From Pseudorhodoferax sp. Leaf274 (GTDB lineage: Bacteria; Pseudomonadota; Gammaproteobacteria; Burkholderiales; Burkholderiaceae_C), in NCBI RefSeq assembly GCF_001422445.1, contig NZ_LMNA01000003.1, forward strand, positions 249,996 to 313,995: 64,000 nt of DNA, given 5' to 3'. Under the pieces are notes generated by a model. That model saw nothing but the letters and a program-made list of their open reading frames with translations. It was not told the DNA's origin and ran no database searches. Positions 47,109 through 55,649 of this stretch are shown piece after piece; within the stretch, counting starts at the first letter, position 1, and every line of letters begins with the position of its first letter. A program made the translations under genes and the position numbers.

Positions 47109-49723
47109 GCGGGCACGGCCTGTGCGCTGCGCTCGCTGGCCAGGCGCTGCAGGTCTTCCACGATCTGCTTTTGCGACAGCAGCGACAGGTCGATCACCTC
47201 GCGCGCCTGGGCCACGTAGTAGGCCAGCTGCTCGTCGCTGCGCGCGATCGATTTGCCCAGCGTCTCGTCGACCTGCTGCAGGTGCGCGCCCAGCTGGGTG
47301 TTGGATGCGCTGAACAGCTGCACGGCGGCGCCGAAGGCCTCGCCCAGGCTGGCGACCTCGGCGGCGCCCGCGCCCAGTTGCGCGGCCGACGCGGCCAGCC
47401 GGCTGCCCTGGTCCTCGACCTGCGTGGCGAAGCGCTCGCCGGCGCGCTCCAGCAGTTCGGCGGAGCCCGACACGAGCGCGTCGATGGCGGCGCGCTGCTC
47501 GCTGGAGGCGTGGTTCACGGCGTCCAGCAGCGTGCGCAGCGTGTCCAGCACGCGGGCGCGTTCGTCCAGCATGGCGTTGTCGCGCGCCATGCTGTCGGTG
47601 AGCTTGTCGCGCAGTTCGGCGATGACCTCGGCAGCCGCGCGCGGCGCCTGGGCCGCGGCGTCGACCAGCCGGCCGATCTCGGCCACGGTGGCGCTGGCCT
47701 GGGCCTCGGCGCGCTCGCCCATGGCCTGGGCCGTCTCGGCCAGCGCGGCGCAGATGCGCTGCTGCTGCTCCAGGCTGTGCGCGCTGGCCTCGCGCCACTG
47801 CGCCGCAAGCAGGCCCGACATGGCCGTGAGGGTCTCGTTCCATCCGGCCAGGCGCTCGGCGTCGCGCGCCTCGGCCTGGGCCTGCAGCTCGGCATGGGCC
47901 CGGGTGACGGTGGCCTGCAGCACGGCGGCATGGTGCGAGAAGCCGTCGGCTGCGCTGGCCAGGGCCTGGCGCGTCTCGGTGCCGTGGGCCTGGGTGCTGC
48001 GCTCGTGCTGCGCCAGTGCCTCGGTCCAGGCCGCCAGGCGCTCGGCGTCGCGCTGCGCCACCTGCTGCTGCAGCGTGGCGACCTGTTCGACGAAGCCGCT
48101 GCTGGCGCCGGCCAGCGCTTCGCGCGTGTGGCTGGCCAGGGTCTGCTGCGCGGCCTCGTGCCGGGCCAGCGCCTCGCTCCAGGCCGCGAGCTGCTCGGCG
48201 TTGCGTGCAGCGGCCTGGGCCTGCAGGTCTGCATGGGCCTGGGCCACGCCCTGCTGCAAGGCCTGCGCGTGGGCGCCGAAGCCGGCAGCCGTGGCGGCCA
48301 GGGCCTGCTGCGTGTCGCTGGCCAGCGTTTGCGTGGCCAGCTCGTGCCGTGCCAGGGCCTCGGACCAGGCCGCCAGGCGCTGCGCGTCCCGCGCGTCCAC
48401 CTGGTGCTGCAGCTGCGCGTGGGCCTGCTCGACCGTCTGCAGCAGCGTGGCCGTGTGCTGGGCGAACTGCGCGGTGGTGCCGGCCAGGGCCGCGTGCGTG
48501 TCGCTGGCCAGGGACGCGTTGGCCTGCGCGTGGCGGGCCAGGCTGTCTTGCCAGTGCTGCTCCAGCGCACCGGTGCTGCGCGCGAGCTGCGCGGACACCT
48601 GCTCCACGAGCTCCACCGAGCGCTGCGCGAAGCTCTGCGTGAAGCCGTTCAGGCTGCCTTGCAGGCCGCTGCCGAGTTCGGCCTGGCTGCTGCGCTGCTC
48701 GGCCAGGGCCTCGGTCCAGGCGCGCGACACGCCCTCGGCACTGGCCGCGAAGCGCTGCGCCAGCTGCTCGAGCTGCTGCTGCACGCCCTGGGCCGCGCCC
48801 GCGTGCAGGGCCGCGGCCTCGCGCGCCACGCCGGCCATCGTGGCCTCCACGGCGGGCTGGATCGCGGCGCCGGCCAGGCGGGCGCTTTCGGCCAGGCTGT
48901 CCTTGAGCGAGCGGTCCACCGCACCGGCCAGGCCCGTGTAGGCGGCCTCGGTGCGGCTGTGGAAGCCCTGCTGGTCGGCCAACAGGCGCTCGTGCAGCTG
49001 CTGGCCCTGGCGCTCCATGCCCTGCACCAGGGCGCTGAGCTTGTCCACCAGCGCGGGCATGGCCTCGGCCTGCTGGCGCAGCAGCTGGAAGGAGTCGTCG
49101 CGCCGCTGTGCTTCGGAAAAGGGGCGCAGCACGGTGCTGGCCAGCTGGTCGAGCTGCTGGCCGGCCAGCAGGCGTTCGCGCCGCGCCAGCGCCGCGGCCA
49201 GGCCCAGCGTGGCCGAGGCTGCCACGCCGGCCAGCGAGGTGCCGAAGGCCACGCCCAGGCCGGTGACGGGTGCGGCCAGCGCGGCGCGCACGCTGGCCAG
49301 GTCGGTCGCGCCCTGCAGCGCCAGGCCGGTGCCGCGCAGCGTGACCACCATGCCCAGGAAGGTGCCCAGCATGCCCAGCAGCACCAGGAAACCGGCCAGG
49401 TAGGGCGTGAGCGTGGGGCCGGGCAGGGCCACGCGCTGCCCCTCGATGCGCAGGCGCACCGGGTGGCGCAGCGTGGCGGGCAGCCGTTCCAGCCAGGGGC
49501 CGAGCGCCGCGGGCGGCGCGCTGCTGGCGGCCAGCACGCCGGCCAGCTGGTCGGTGGCCTGGCGAAAGCGCCACAGCTCCAGCGCGCCGAACACGAAGAA
49601 CGCGCCGATCAGCGCGGTGATGGCCAGCGCCAGCAGGTGGCTGCTGCCGGCATAGCCGGCGCCGACCCAGGCAATGCAGGCCAGGCCGGCGAGCAGGACG
49701 GCGTGGTGGAGGACTCGGTTCAT
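47105..49723 (-). CDS. DUF802 protein: MotA/ExbB-like membrane domain with long repetitive helical tail
   Basis: About 872 residues from ATG 49723 (MNRVLHHAVLLAGLA); an ATG at 49738 would add five. The N-terminal quarter has four hydrophobic segments, the last two (PYLAGFLVLLGMLGTFLGM and PVTGLGVAFGTSLAGVAASA) matching the pore helices of MotA/TolQ/ExbB proteins. From about residue 190 the protein is an Ala/Gln/Glu-rich coiled-coil tail of about 690 residues with a tandem repeat (see repeat feature). I associate it with the DUF802 family. It is 67 bp downstream of the DUF3348 gene and overlaps the MotB-like gene. A large cytoplasmic tail on a MotA-like unit is the layout of ZorA. Confidence 0.8.
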   Translation of the reverse strand: MNRVLHHAVLLAGLACIAWVGAGYAGSSHLLALAITALIGAFFVFGALELWRFRQATDQLAGVLAASSAPPAALGPWLERLPATLRHPVRLRIEGQRVALPGPTLTPYLAGFLVLLGMLGTFLGMVVTLRGTGLALQGATDLASVRAALAAPVTGLGVAFGTSLAGVAASATLGLAAALARRERLLAGQQLDQLASTVLRPFSEAQRRDDSFQLLRQQAEAMPALVDKLSALVQGMERQGQQLHERLLADQQGFHSRTEAAYTGLAGAVDRSLKDSLAESARLAGAAIQPAVEATMAGVAREAAALHAGAAQGVQQQLEQLAQRFAASAEGVSRAWTEALAEQRSSQAELGSGLQGSLNGFTQSFAQRSVELVEQVSAQLARSTGALEQHWQDSLARHAQANASLASDTHAALAGTTAQFAQHTATLLQTVEQAHAQLQHQVDARDAQRLAAWSEALARHELATQTLASDTQQALAATAAGFGAHAQALQQGVAQAHADLQAQAAARNAEQLAAWSEALARHEAAQQTLASHTREALAGASSGFVEQVATLQQQVAQRDAERLAAWTEALAQHERSTQAHGTETRQALASAADGFSHHAAVLQATVTRAHAELQAQAEARDAERLAGWNETLTAMSGLLAAQWREASAHSLEQQQRICAALAETAQAMGERAEAQASATVAEIGRLVDAAAQAPRAAAEVIAELRDKLTDSMARDNAMLDERARVLDTLRTLLDAVNHASSEQRAAIDALVSGSAELLERAGERFATQVEDQGSRLAASAAQLGAGAAEVASLGEAFGAAVQLFSASNTQLGAHLQQVDETLGKSIARSDEQLAYYVAQAREVIDLSLLSQKQIVEDLQRLASERSAQAVPA
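47843..48553 (-). repeat. Tandem 62-residue (186-bp) coding repeat in the DUF802 tail
   Basis: Four consecutive units begin with W-S/T/Q-E/D-A/S-L-A-x-H (WQDSLARH, WSEALARH, WSEALARH, WTEALAQH) and end with D/N-A-x-R/Q-L-A. Spacing between the leading Trp residues is 62, 62, 51 and 62. The third unit lacks an 11-residue block (AHADLQAQAAA in unit 2), i.e. one hendecad of coiled coil, so the helix phase is kept. Confidence 0.75.
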
Positions 49724-49790
49724 GGGACTTGCTTGCATCTCAATCCATTGCGTTGGCGCGCCACCCAGCCGTTCGAACGGGGTGGTTCCA

Positions 49791-50507
49791 TCAATTTGCG
49801 CGAAGGGTCTTCATGAGCCCTTCGATCGGTTGCCATCGAAGATCCAGTTCGGCCAGCAGCACGCTCTGCACTTCCTGCTGGAACAGCGCGGGCCAGTCGT
49901 CCACGGCCTCGTCGCCATGCGCATCGCGCAGCTGCCGGAAGCGCTTTTCCAGCAGCTTGGGGATGCCGGCCAGCAGCCGGTGCTCCTGGTTGCCGATCAC
50001 CTGTTCCAGCACCGTGTCGACGGTGGCCAGCCGGGCCAGCGCCGGCGAGCGCGCCGACAGGGCCATGCGCAGGCGGCCGCGCAAGGGTGCGATGCCCGCG
50101 GCCATGGCCGACTGGCGCGCCAGCACGCAGCGCCGGTAGGGCGGAAAGCCCGGCGTGGCTTCCTTGACCTCGCCGGGCAGCGGCACCGGCGGCGCGCGGA
50201 ATTCCACGGTGGCGGCCGCCGTTTCCTCGGCGATGGCGCGGGCCAGCGCGCTGCGCAGCCGCGCGGCCGCGCCGGCCAGGGTCTGCAGCGCCGCCGCCGC
50301 CCTGGCGGGGTCGCCGGCGGCAGGCCGCGCCTGCGGCACGTCCTTCAAGGCCGTGAAGAGGGGCGTGGCATCGGTCCACCGGAGCCACAGCCCCAGGCGG
50401 TCCGCAAAGCCCTGCGGGGATTCGCGCACGTCCGACCCGGCCAGGCGGGCCAGCAGACGGACCAGTGCCGAGTCGGGCGTGCCTGTGTGCCGTGACGCTT
50501 GCACCAT
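49791..50507 (-). CDS. DUF3348-like protein of the DUF802 cluster
   Basis: The 238-residue protein is all-helical with no signal or membrane segment. Recognisable parts are LVRLLARLAGSDVRESPQGFADRLGLWLRWTDA at the N-terminus, GFPPYRRCVLARQSAM, RMALSARSPALARLATVDTVLEQV, and a C-terminal LLAELDLRWQPIEGLMKTL. I associate it with the DUF3348 family, which occurs upstream of DUF802, OmpA-like and DUF2894 genes in Burkholderiales. It opens this four-gene minus-strand cluster and probably carries its promoter. The function is unknown; a soluble partner of the membrane complex is the simplest guess. Confidence 0.72.
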   Translation of the reverse strand: MVQASRHTGTPDSALVRLLARLAGSDVRESPQGFADRLGLWLRWTDATPLFTALKDVPQARPAAGDPARAAAALQTLAGAAARLRSALARAIAEETAAATVEFRAPPVPLPGEVKEATPGFPPYRRCVLARQSAMAAGIAPLRGRLRMALSARSPALARLATVDTVLEQVIGNQEHRLLAGIPKLLEKRFRQLRDAHGDEAVDDWPALFQQEVQSVLLAELDLRWQPIEGLMKTLRAN

Positions 50508-50622
50508 GCCGACGGATTCGAAAAAACCGCGCAGTCTACATGGCCGGGCCGGGCCGAACTGTCACAGCTTGTGCCCGGGCCATCCGCCGGGATGGGCCGC
50601 GGCAATTTTTTTGGAGGGCGGT

Positions 50623-50648
50623 GGAATAAGCGCGTGCGCCCGCACGTC
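50623..50648 (+). promoter_or_regulatory. Candidate ECF-sigma promoter
   Basis: GGAATAA at 50623-50629 and CGTC at 50645-50648 are separated by 15 bp. This -35/-10 pair is the type recognised by ECF sigma factors and lies about 40 bp before a small secreted-protein gene followed by an ECF sigma and anti-sigma gene, as in an autoregulated unit. Confidence 0.55.
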
Positions 50649-50686
50649 CATGCCAGTGTTCCTCAACCCCTTGCGGAGACCGCACC

Positions 50687-51061
50687 ATGAACACCCGTCT
50701 GCTTTCCACCCTCGCCGTGGCCGTTGCTGCCGCTTTCTCGCTGCCGGCCCAGGCCGAGCCCGCCCCGAAGATGGCCGGCGGCATGCTCGTCAACGCCAGC
50801 GGCATGACGCTTTACACCTTCGACAGGGACGTGGCCGGCAGCGGTAAGAGCATGTGCAACGGCCCCTGCGCCACGCTGTGGCCGCCCGCCATGGCCGATG
50901 CCGACGCCAAGCCCGCCGGCGAGCTGACCGTGGTCACGCGCGACGATGGCGCCAGGCAGTGGGCCTTCAAGGGCAAGCCGGTCTACGCCTATGCGTCCGA
51001 CAAGAAGGCCGGCGATGTGGCGGGCGACAACTTCAAGGAGGTCTGGCACATCGCCAAGTGA
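50687..51061 (+). CDS. Small secreted protein, lipoprotein_15 repeat family (COG4315-like)
   Basis: The 124-residue precursor has a Sec signal peptide (AFSLPAQA) and two copies of the 'secreted repeat of unknown function': GMLVNASGMTLYTFDRDVAG...CNGPCATLWPP and WAFKGKPVYAYASDKKAGD...VWHIAK. Two Cys in CNGPC are conserved in the family. It is the first gene of a sigma-factor unit with an ECF-type promoter ahead of it, so it is probably a target of that sigma factor, perhaps under oxidative or metal stress. The molecular function is not known. Confidence 0.85.
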   Translation: MNTRLLSTLAVAVAAAFSLPAQAEPAPKMAGGMLVNASGMTLYTFDRDVAGSGKSMCNGPCATLWPPAMADADAKPAGELTVVTRDDGARQWAFKGKPVYAYASDKKAGDVAGDNFKEVWHIAK

Positions 51062-51089
51062 GCGGCCGGACCGCCGACACTTGGCGCCC

Positions 51090-51635
51090 ATGCGCTCCCA
51101 GGACGAAGCCGAGATCGTGGCCTGCATCCCCAGCCTGCGCCGCTATGCGCGGGCGCTGCTGGCCGACCGCGACCGGGCCGACGACCTGGTGCAGGACACG
51201 CTGGAGCGCGCCTGCGCGCGCCTGGCGTTGTGGCGCCGGCAGGGCGAGGTGCGGGCCTGGCTGTTCGGGATCATGCACAACCAGTTCGTCGACCGCCTGC
51301 GCGCCCAGCGCAGCCGGCCCGAAGACAGCGCCGGCGACGCGCTGCCCGAGCAGCCGCAGCGCCCGCTGCAGACCGACGCGCTGGAGCTGCGCGACCTCGA
51401 GCGCATCCTGCAGCGCCTGCCGCCCGAGCAGCGCGAGGTGCTGCTGCTGGTGGCGGTCGAGGAGATGAGCTACCTGGAGGTGGCCGGCGCCGTCGGCGTG
51501 CCGCTGGGCACCGTGATGTCGCGGCTGTCGCGGGCCCGCGCGCGGCTGCAGGAGGAACTGCAAGGGCCGGATCCCGGGCGTGCGGGCCGCGAGCGCGCGG
51601 GCCAGGTGACCGACCGGATCCGGCGCGTGAAATGA
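51090..51635 (+). CDS. ECF RNA polymerase sigma factor
   Basis: About 181 residues from ATG 51090. Region 2 is RRYARALLADRDRADDLVQDTLERAC with the -10-recognition helix, and region 4 is LQRLPPEQREVLLLVAVEEMSYLEVAGAVGVPLGTVMSRLSRARARL, the -35-recognition helix-turn-helix. It is overlapped by the anti-sigma gene (ATGA, 51632). With the GGAATAA/CGTC promoter upstream it probably activates its own operon. An in-frame start upstream of 51090 lies in the preceding gene and was not used. Confidence 0.93.
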   Translation: MRSQDEAEIVACIPSLRRYARALLADRDRADDLVQDTLERACARLALWRRQGEVRAWLFGIMHNQFVDRLRAQRSRPEDSAGDALPEQPQRPLQTDALELRDLERILQRLPPEQREVLLLVAVEEMSYLEVAGAVGVPLGTVMSRLSRARARLQEELQGPDPGRAGRERAGQVTDRIRRVK

Positions 51636-52447
51636 CCATGGACGATCCCCGAATCCACGCCGTCGGCGCGGGCCAGCCCCCGCCCGTGACCGAAGCCGAT
51701 CTGCACGCCCATGCCGATGGCCAACTGGCACCCGCGCGGCTGGCGCAGGTCGAGCAGTTCCTGGCCGCGCATCCCGACGCGCAGGCCCACGTGCGCGGCT
51801 GGCAGCAGCAGAACGCGCTGCTGCGCGGCCTGCTGGCCCCGGTGCGCGACGAGCCGGTGCCGCCGCGGCTGGCGGTGCGCCCGGCGCGCGCAGCGTTCGC
51901 GTGGCGCGCGCTGGCCGCGGGCGTGGCCATCGCCACCGTGAGCGCGGGCGCGGCCTGGTCGTTGCGCGGCATGGTGGACGCGGGCGCGGCGCACGCATTC
52001 GCCAGCGGCTCGGCGCTGAGCGGCTTCGCGCAGCGTGCGGCCATCGCGCACGCGGTCTACAGCCCCGACAAGCGGCGCCCCGTGGAAGTGGGCGCCGATC
52101 AGGAACAGGCCCTGGTGACCTGGCTCACCCGGCGCATGGGCAGCGAGGTGCGCGCGCCTGCACTGGCGCCACTGGGCTACGCGCTGATCGGCGGGCGGCT
52201 GCTGCCCGGGGAGAAGGCCCCGGTGGCGCAGTTCATGTACGGCGCGGCCGATGGCAAGCGGCTGACCTTGTACGTCACGCGCGAGGTGGCCGGTGCCGAC
52301 GCCGCATTCCGCTTCGGCCAGGACGGCGCGGTCAACGTGTTCTATTGGGTCGAGAACGGCTTCGGCTATGCCATTTCGGCTGACGCCGACCGTGCCGAAC
52401 TCATGAAGGTCTCGCAGGAGGTCTACCGGCAGTTCAAGCCCGGCTGA
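51632..52447 (+). CDS. Anti-sigma factor, single-pass membrane protein
   Basis: The 271-residue protein has the anti-sigma N-terminal domain (TEADLHAHADGQLAPARLAQVEQFLAAHPDAQAHV, residues 18-52), one membrane helix (about residues 90-110, ALAAGVAIATVSAGAAWSL) and a periplasmic C-terminal domain of about 160 residues with LLPGEKAPVAQFMYGAADGKRLTLYVTRE. It lacks the HxxxCxxC zinc motif. It should bind and hold the ECF sigma factor and release it on a periplasmic signal. Translational overlap with the sigma gene gives a 1:1 ratio. Confidence 0.88.
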   Translation: MTMDDPRIHAVGAGQPPPVTEADLHAHADGQLAPARLAQVEQFLAAHPDAQAHVRGWQQQNALLRGLLAPVRDEPVPPRLAVRPARAAFAWRALAAGVAIATVSAGAAWSLRGMVDAGAAHAFASGSALSGFAQRAAIAHAVYSPDKRRPVEVGADQEQALVTWLTRRMGSEVRAPALAPLGYALIGGRLLPGEKAPVAQFMYGAADGKRLTLYVTREVAGADAAFRFGQDGAVNVFYWVENGFGYAISADADRAELMKVSQEVYRQFKPG

Positions 52448-52511
52448 AACCACGCGGGACACAATCGCCGGCAAATGCTCCGGCTGGAGCTCCATCGCCC
52501 AAGGACCCCGC

Positions 52512-53216
52512 ATGCTGCCCGTTCGCGCCGAACCGTTGCCGACTTCCGTCTCCCCGCTCCGGGCGCCCCTGCAGGCGGCCATCGTCGACCTCGACGGCAC
52601 CATGGTCGACACGCTCGGCGATTTCAGCGCCGCGCTGGACCGCATGCTGGCCGACCTGGCGCTTCCGGCCGTGCCGGCCGCCGCCGTGGCCGACATGGTG
52701 GGCAAGGGCTCGGAGCACCTGATCCGCAGCGTGCTGGCCCGCGTGCAGGCCGACCCCGGCCTGTACGACACGGCCTGGGCCAGCTACCAGCGCCATTACC
52801 CGGACGTGAACGGCCGCCATTCGCAGGTCTACCCCGGCGTGGTCGACGGTTTGCAGGCGCTGAAGGCCCGGGGCCTGGCGCTGGCCTGCCTGACCAACAA
52901 GCCGACCGGCTTCGCGCGCGCGCTGCTGCGCGACAAGGGGCTGGACGGCTATTTCTCGCACGTCTTCGGCGGCGACGCCTTCCCGCGCAAGAAGCCCGAC
53001 CCGCTGCCCCTGCTGCGCACCTGCGAGGCCCTGGGCAGTGCGCCCGGCCGCACGCTGATGCTGGGCGATTCCAGCAACGACGCCCAGGCCGCGCGCGCGG
53101 CCGGCTGCCCCGTGGTGCTGGTGAGCTATGGCTACAACCATGGCCAGCCGGTGCGCGCGGTGGACGCCGACGGTTGGGTCGATTCGCTGGCCGAAGCCGC
53201 CGCGGTGCTGCTGTAG
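52512..53216 (+). CDS. gph: Phosphoglycolate phosphatase (HAD family)
   Basis: The 234-residue protein has the HAD motifs: IVDLDGTMVDTLGD (nucleophile Asp), LTNKPTGFA (motif II Thr), RKKPDPLPLL with the motif III Lys, and LMLGDSSNDAQAA (motif IV Asp pair). It dephosphorylates 2-phosphoglycolate made by DNA repair or Rubisco. It belongs to the rpe-gph-trp neighbourhood of betaproteobacteria, here separated from both rpe and trpE by other genes. The first 17 residues look like an extension; another start at the M in TMVDT was rejected as it would remove motif I. Confidence 0.92.
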   Translation: MLPVRAEPLPTSVSPLRAPLQAAIVDLDGTMVDTLGDFSAALDRMLADLALPAVPAAAVADMVGKGSEHLIRSVLARVQADPGLYDTAWASYQRHYPDVNGRHSQVYPGVVDGLQALKARGLALACLTNKPTGFARALLRDKGLDGYFSHVFGGDAFPRKKPDPLPLLRTCEALGSAPGRTLMLGDSSNDAQAARAAGCPVVLVSYGYNHGQPVRAVDADGWVDSLAEAAAVLL

Positions 53217-53338
53217 TTGGCTTCCTACCGGTGCTTGCAGGCTGGTCCGACAACGCGCTGCCGCTGGCAACTACCGGCACCGTCACGGTCCGCCCTTAGG
53301 CTTGTGCGCATCGTCATTCGCGCACAGGGGAGCAGGTC

Positions 53339-53431
53339 ATGGAAATCGTCGTTTGGGCCGTCGCGGGCATCGTGGGCGTGCTGGGACTTCTGGCCGTGGG
53401 CCGTGCCATCGCCTGCTGCGTGGACGCCTGA
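53339..53431 (+). CDS. Short single-pass membrane peptide upstream of katE
   Basis: A 30-codon frame (MEIVVWAVAGIVGVLGLLAV as its first 20 residues, then ending CCVDA) encodes a single predicted membrane helix. It has a plausible ribosome-binding site (aggggagcaggtc) and ends 4 bp before the catalase ATG. It is too short for standard gene callers. Coding status is uncertain; it could be a real small membrane protein or a translation-coupling leader for katE. Confidence 0.45.
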   Translation: MEIVVWAVAGIVGVLGLLAVGRAIACCVDA

Positions 53432-53435
53432 CTCC

Positions 53436-55619
53436 ATGGCGCGCAAGGACGCCAGCGGCGCCAAGGGACAGCGGGCGGGAACCAGCCCCAAGCAACAGCA
53501 GATGCAATCCTTCGTGGCGGCCGATGCCACGGCGGCGGCCGGGCTGACCACCAACCAGGGCCTGCGGATCGCGGACAACCACAACTCGCTGAAGGCCGGC
53601 GTGCGCGGCCCCACGCTGCTCGAAGACTTCATCCTGCGCGAGAAGATCACGCACTTCGACCACGAGCGCATCCCCGAGCGGGTGGTGCACGCGCGTGGTG
53701 CGGGCGCGCATGGCTACTTCCAGCTCTACCGCTCGCTGGCCACCTACACGCGCGCCGCCTTCCTGCAGGACCCGGAGCAGCGCACGCCCGTGTTCGTGCG
53801 CTTTTCCACCGTGGCCGGCTCGCGCGGTTCGGCCGACACGGTGCGCGACGTGCGCGGCTTCGCGGTCAAGTTCTACACGTCCGAGGGCAACTACGACCTC
53901 GTGGGCAACAACATCCCGGTGTTCTTCATCCAGGACGCGATGAAGTTCCCCGACCTGATCCACGCCGTCAAGCCCGAGCCGCACCACGAGATGCCGCAGG
54001 CCGCGAGCGCACACGACACCTTTTGGGACTTCGCCTCGCTGATGCCCGAGACCACCCACATGCTGATGTGGGCCATGTCCGACCGCGCCATCCCGCGCAG
54101 CTACCGCATGATGGAAGGCTTTGGCGTGCACACCTTCCGCCTCGTCAACGCGGGCGGCGGCGCGGTGTTCGTCAAGTTCCACTGGAAGCCGCGGCTGGGC
54201 GTGCACGGCCTGGCCTGGGACGAGGCGCAGAAGCTGGCCGGCATGGACCCCGATTTCCACCGGCGCGACCTCTGGGAAGCCATCGAGCGTGGCGAGTTTC
54301 CCGAATGGGAATTGGGCCTGCAGATCATCGACGAGAGCAAGGCCGACCAGCTGGGCTTCGACATCCTGGACCCGACCAAGCTCGTGCCCGAGGAGATGGT
54401 GCCCGTGCAGCGCGTGGGCAAGCTGGTGCTGGACCGCAACCCCGACAACTTCTTCGCCGAGACCGAGCAGGTGGCGTTCCACCCGGGCCACATCGTGCCG
54501 GGCATTGACTTCACGAACGACCCGCTGCTGCAGGGCCGGCTGTTCTCCTACACCGACACGCAGCTCTCGCGGCTGGGCGGCCCGAACTTCCACGAGATCC
54601 CGATCAACCGGGGTGTCTGTCCGTTCCACAACTTCCAGCGCGACGGCATGCACCGCCAGACGGTGAACCGCGGCCGCGCGGCCTACGAGCCGAACACGCT
54701 GGGGCAGGGCGGTGCCGAGTTCCGCGTCGATGGCGGGCCGCAGGGCTTCCAGGAGTTCCAGGCGGCCACGGGCACGCCGCGCATCCGCCAGCGCAGCCCT
54801 TCGTTCGACGACCATTTCTCGCAGGCGGCGCTGTTCTGGCACAGCCAGGGCCCGGCCGAAAAAGAGCACATCGTGGCCGCCTTCCGCTTCGAGCTGGCCA
54901 AGCTGGAGCACCCCGAGGTGCGCCAGCGCATGGTGGACAACCTGGCCCACGTCGATGCCATGCTGGCGCGCAAGGTGGCGTCGGGCCTGGGCCTCACGCC
55001 CGACCCCAAGGCGGCAGCCGGCCGCGCCGGTTTCCGCGAGGCGCGCGGCAAGCTGCCCATCGAGGAATCGGCCGCCCTGCGCATGGCCAGCCAACCCCCT
55101 TCGGGCTCGCACCCGCTGGCCACGCGCAAGGTGGCCGTGCTGGTGGCCGACGGGGTGGACACCCAGGGCCTGCGGCCCGTGCTGCAGGCCCTGCAGGACG
55201 CCGGTGCGCGCTGCCTCGTGCTGGCGCCGCAGCTGGCCGCGGTGGCCACCGAGAGCGGCCGGCAGTTCGCGGTGGACCACGCGCTGGCGACCATGCCGTC
55301 GGTCGTGTTCGATGCGGTGCTGGTGGCCGGCGGCGAACGCAGCGCGCAGGCGCTGGCGGCACTCGGCGCTGCCCACCACTTCGTGCTGGAGGCCTACAAG
55401 CACGGCAAGGCGGTCTGTGCGCTGGGACATGGTGCAGCGCTGCTGCGCCTGCTGGACATCACGGCCCAGTCCGATGCCCAGGCGCTCGCCCGGCACCCGG
55501 GCGTGGTGCTGGGACGCGGCACGGCCGAGACCGCGCCCGACACGGCCAAGGCGTTCGCCGATGCCATGGGCCGGCACCGGCATTGGGACCGGCCGCTGGC
55601 CGAGGCCGTGCCGGGCTGA
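53436..55619 (+). CDS. katE: Monofunctional catalase HPII, large-subunit type
   Basis: The 727-residue protein has the catalase core: H85 in [14 protein letters not shown] (catalytic His), GNN (158-159, catalytic Asn region) in [19 protein letters not shown], and the proximal haem ligand Tyr372 in [13 protein letters not shown]. Residues about 570-727 form the flavodoxin/GATase-like C-terminal domain that defines large-subunit catalases ([26 protein letters not shown]). It breaks down hydrogen peroxide in the cytoplasm. No OxyR-like site was recognised upstream. A longer in-frame reading to 53217 runs through the small peptide gene in another frame and was rejected. Confidence 0.96.
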   Translation: MARKDASGAKGQRAGTSPKQQQMQSFVAADATAAAGLTTNQGLRIADNHNSLKAGVRGPTLLEDFILREKITHFDHERIPERVVHARGAGAHGYFQLYRSLATYTRAAFLQDPEQRTPVFVRFSTVAGSRGSADTVRDVRGFAVKFYTSEGNYDLVGNNIPVFFIQDAMKFPDLIHAVKPEPHHEMPQAASAHDTFWDFASLMPETTHMLMWAMSDRAIPRSYRMMEGFGVHTFRLVNAGGGAVFVKFHWKPRLGVHGLAWDEAQKLAGMDPDFHRRDLWEAIERGEFPEWELGLQIIDESKADQLGFDILDPTKLVPEEMVPVQRVGKLVLDRNPDNFFAETEQVAFHPGHIVPGIDFTNDPLLQGRLFSYTDTQLSRLGGPNFHEIPINRGVCPFHNFQRDGMHRQTVNRGRAAYEPNTLGQGGAEFRVDGGPQGFQEFQAATGTPRIRQRSPSFDDHFSQAALFWHSQGPAEKEHIVAAFRFELAKLEHPEVRQRMVDNLAHVDAMLARKVASGLGLTPDPKAAAGRAGFREARGKLPIEESAALRMASQPPSGSHPLATRKVAVLVADGVDTQGLRPVLQALQDAGARCLVLAPQLAAVATESGRQFAVDHALATMPSVVFDAVLVAGGERSAQALAALGAAHHFVLEAYKHGKAVCALGHGAALLRLLDITAQSDAQALARHPGVVLGRGTAETAPDTAKAFADAMGRHRHWDRPLAEAVPG

Positions 55620-55649
55620 AGGTGGGGTGTGGGGGCGGCGACCCGCCGG

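Noticed and set aside
47843..48553. The tandem repeats as a CRISPR array
   Set aside because: The repeats are in frame within a coding gene, 62 codons long, with no spacers or cas genes.
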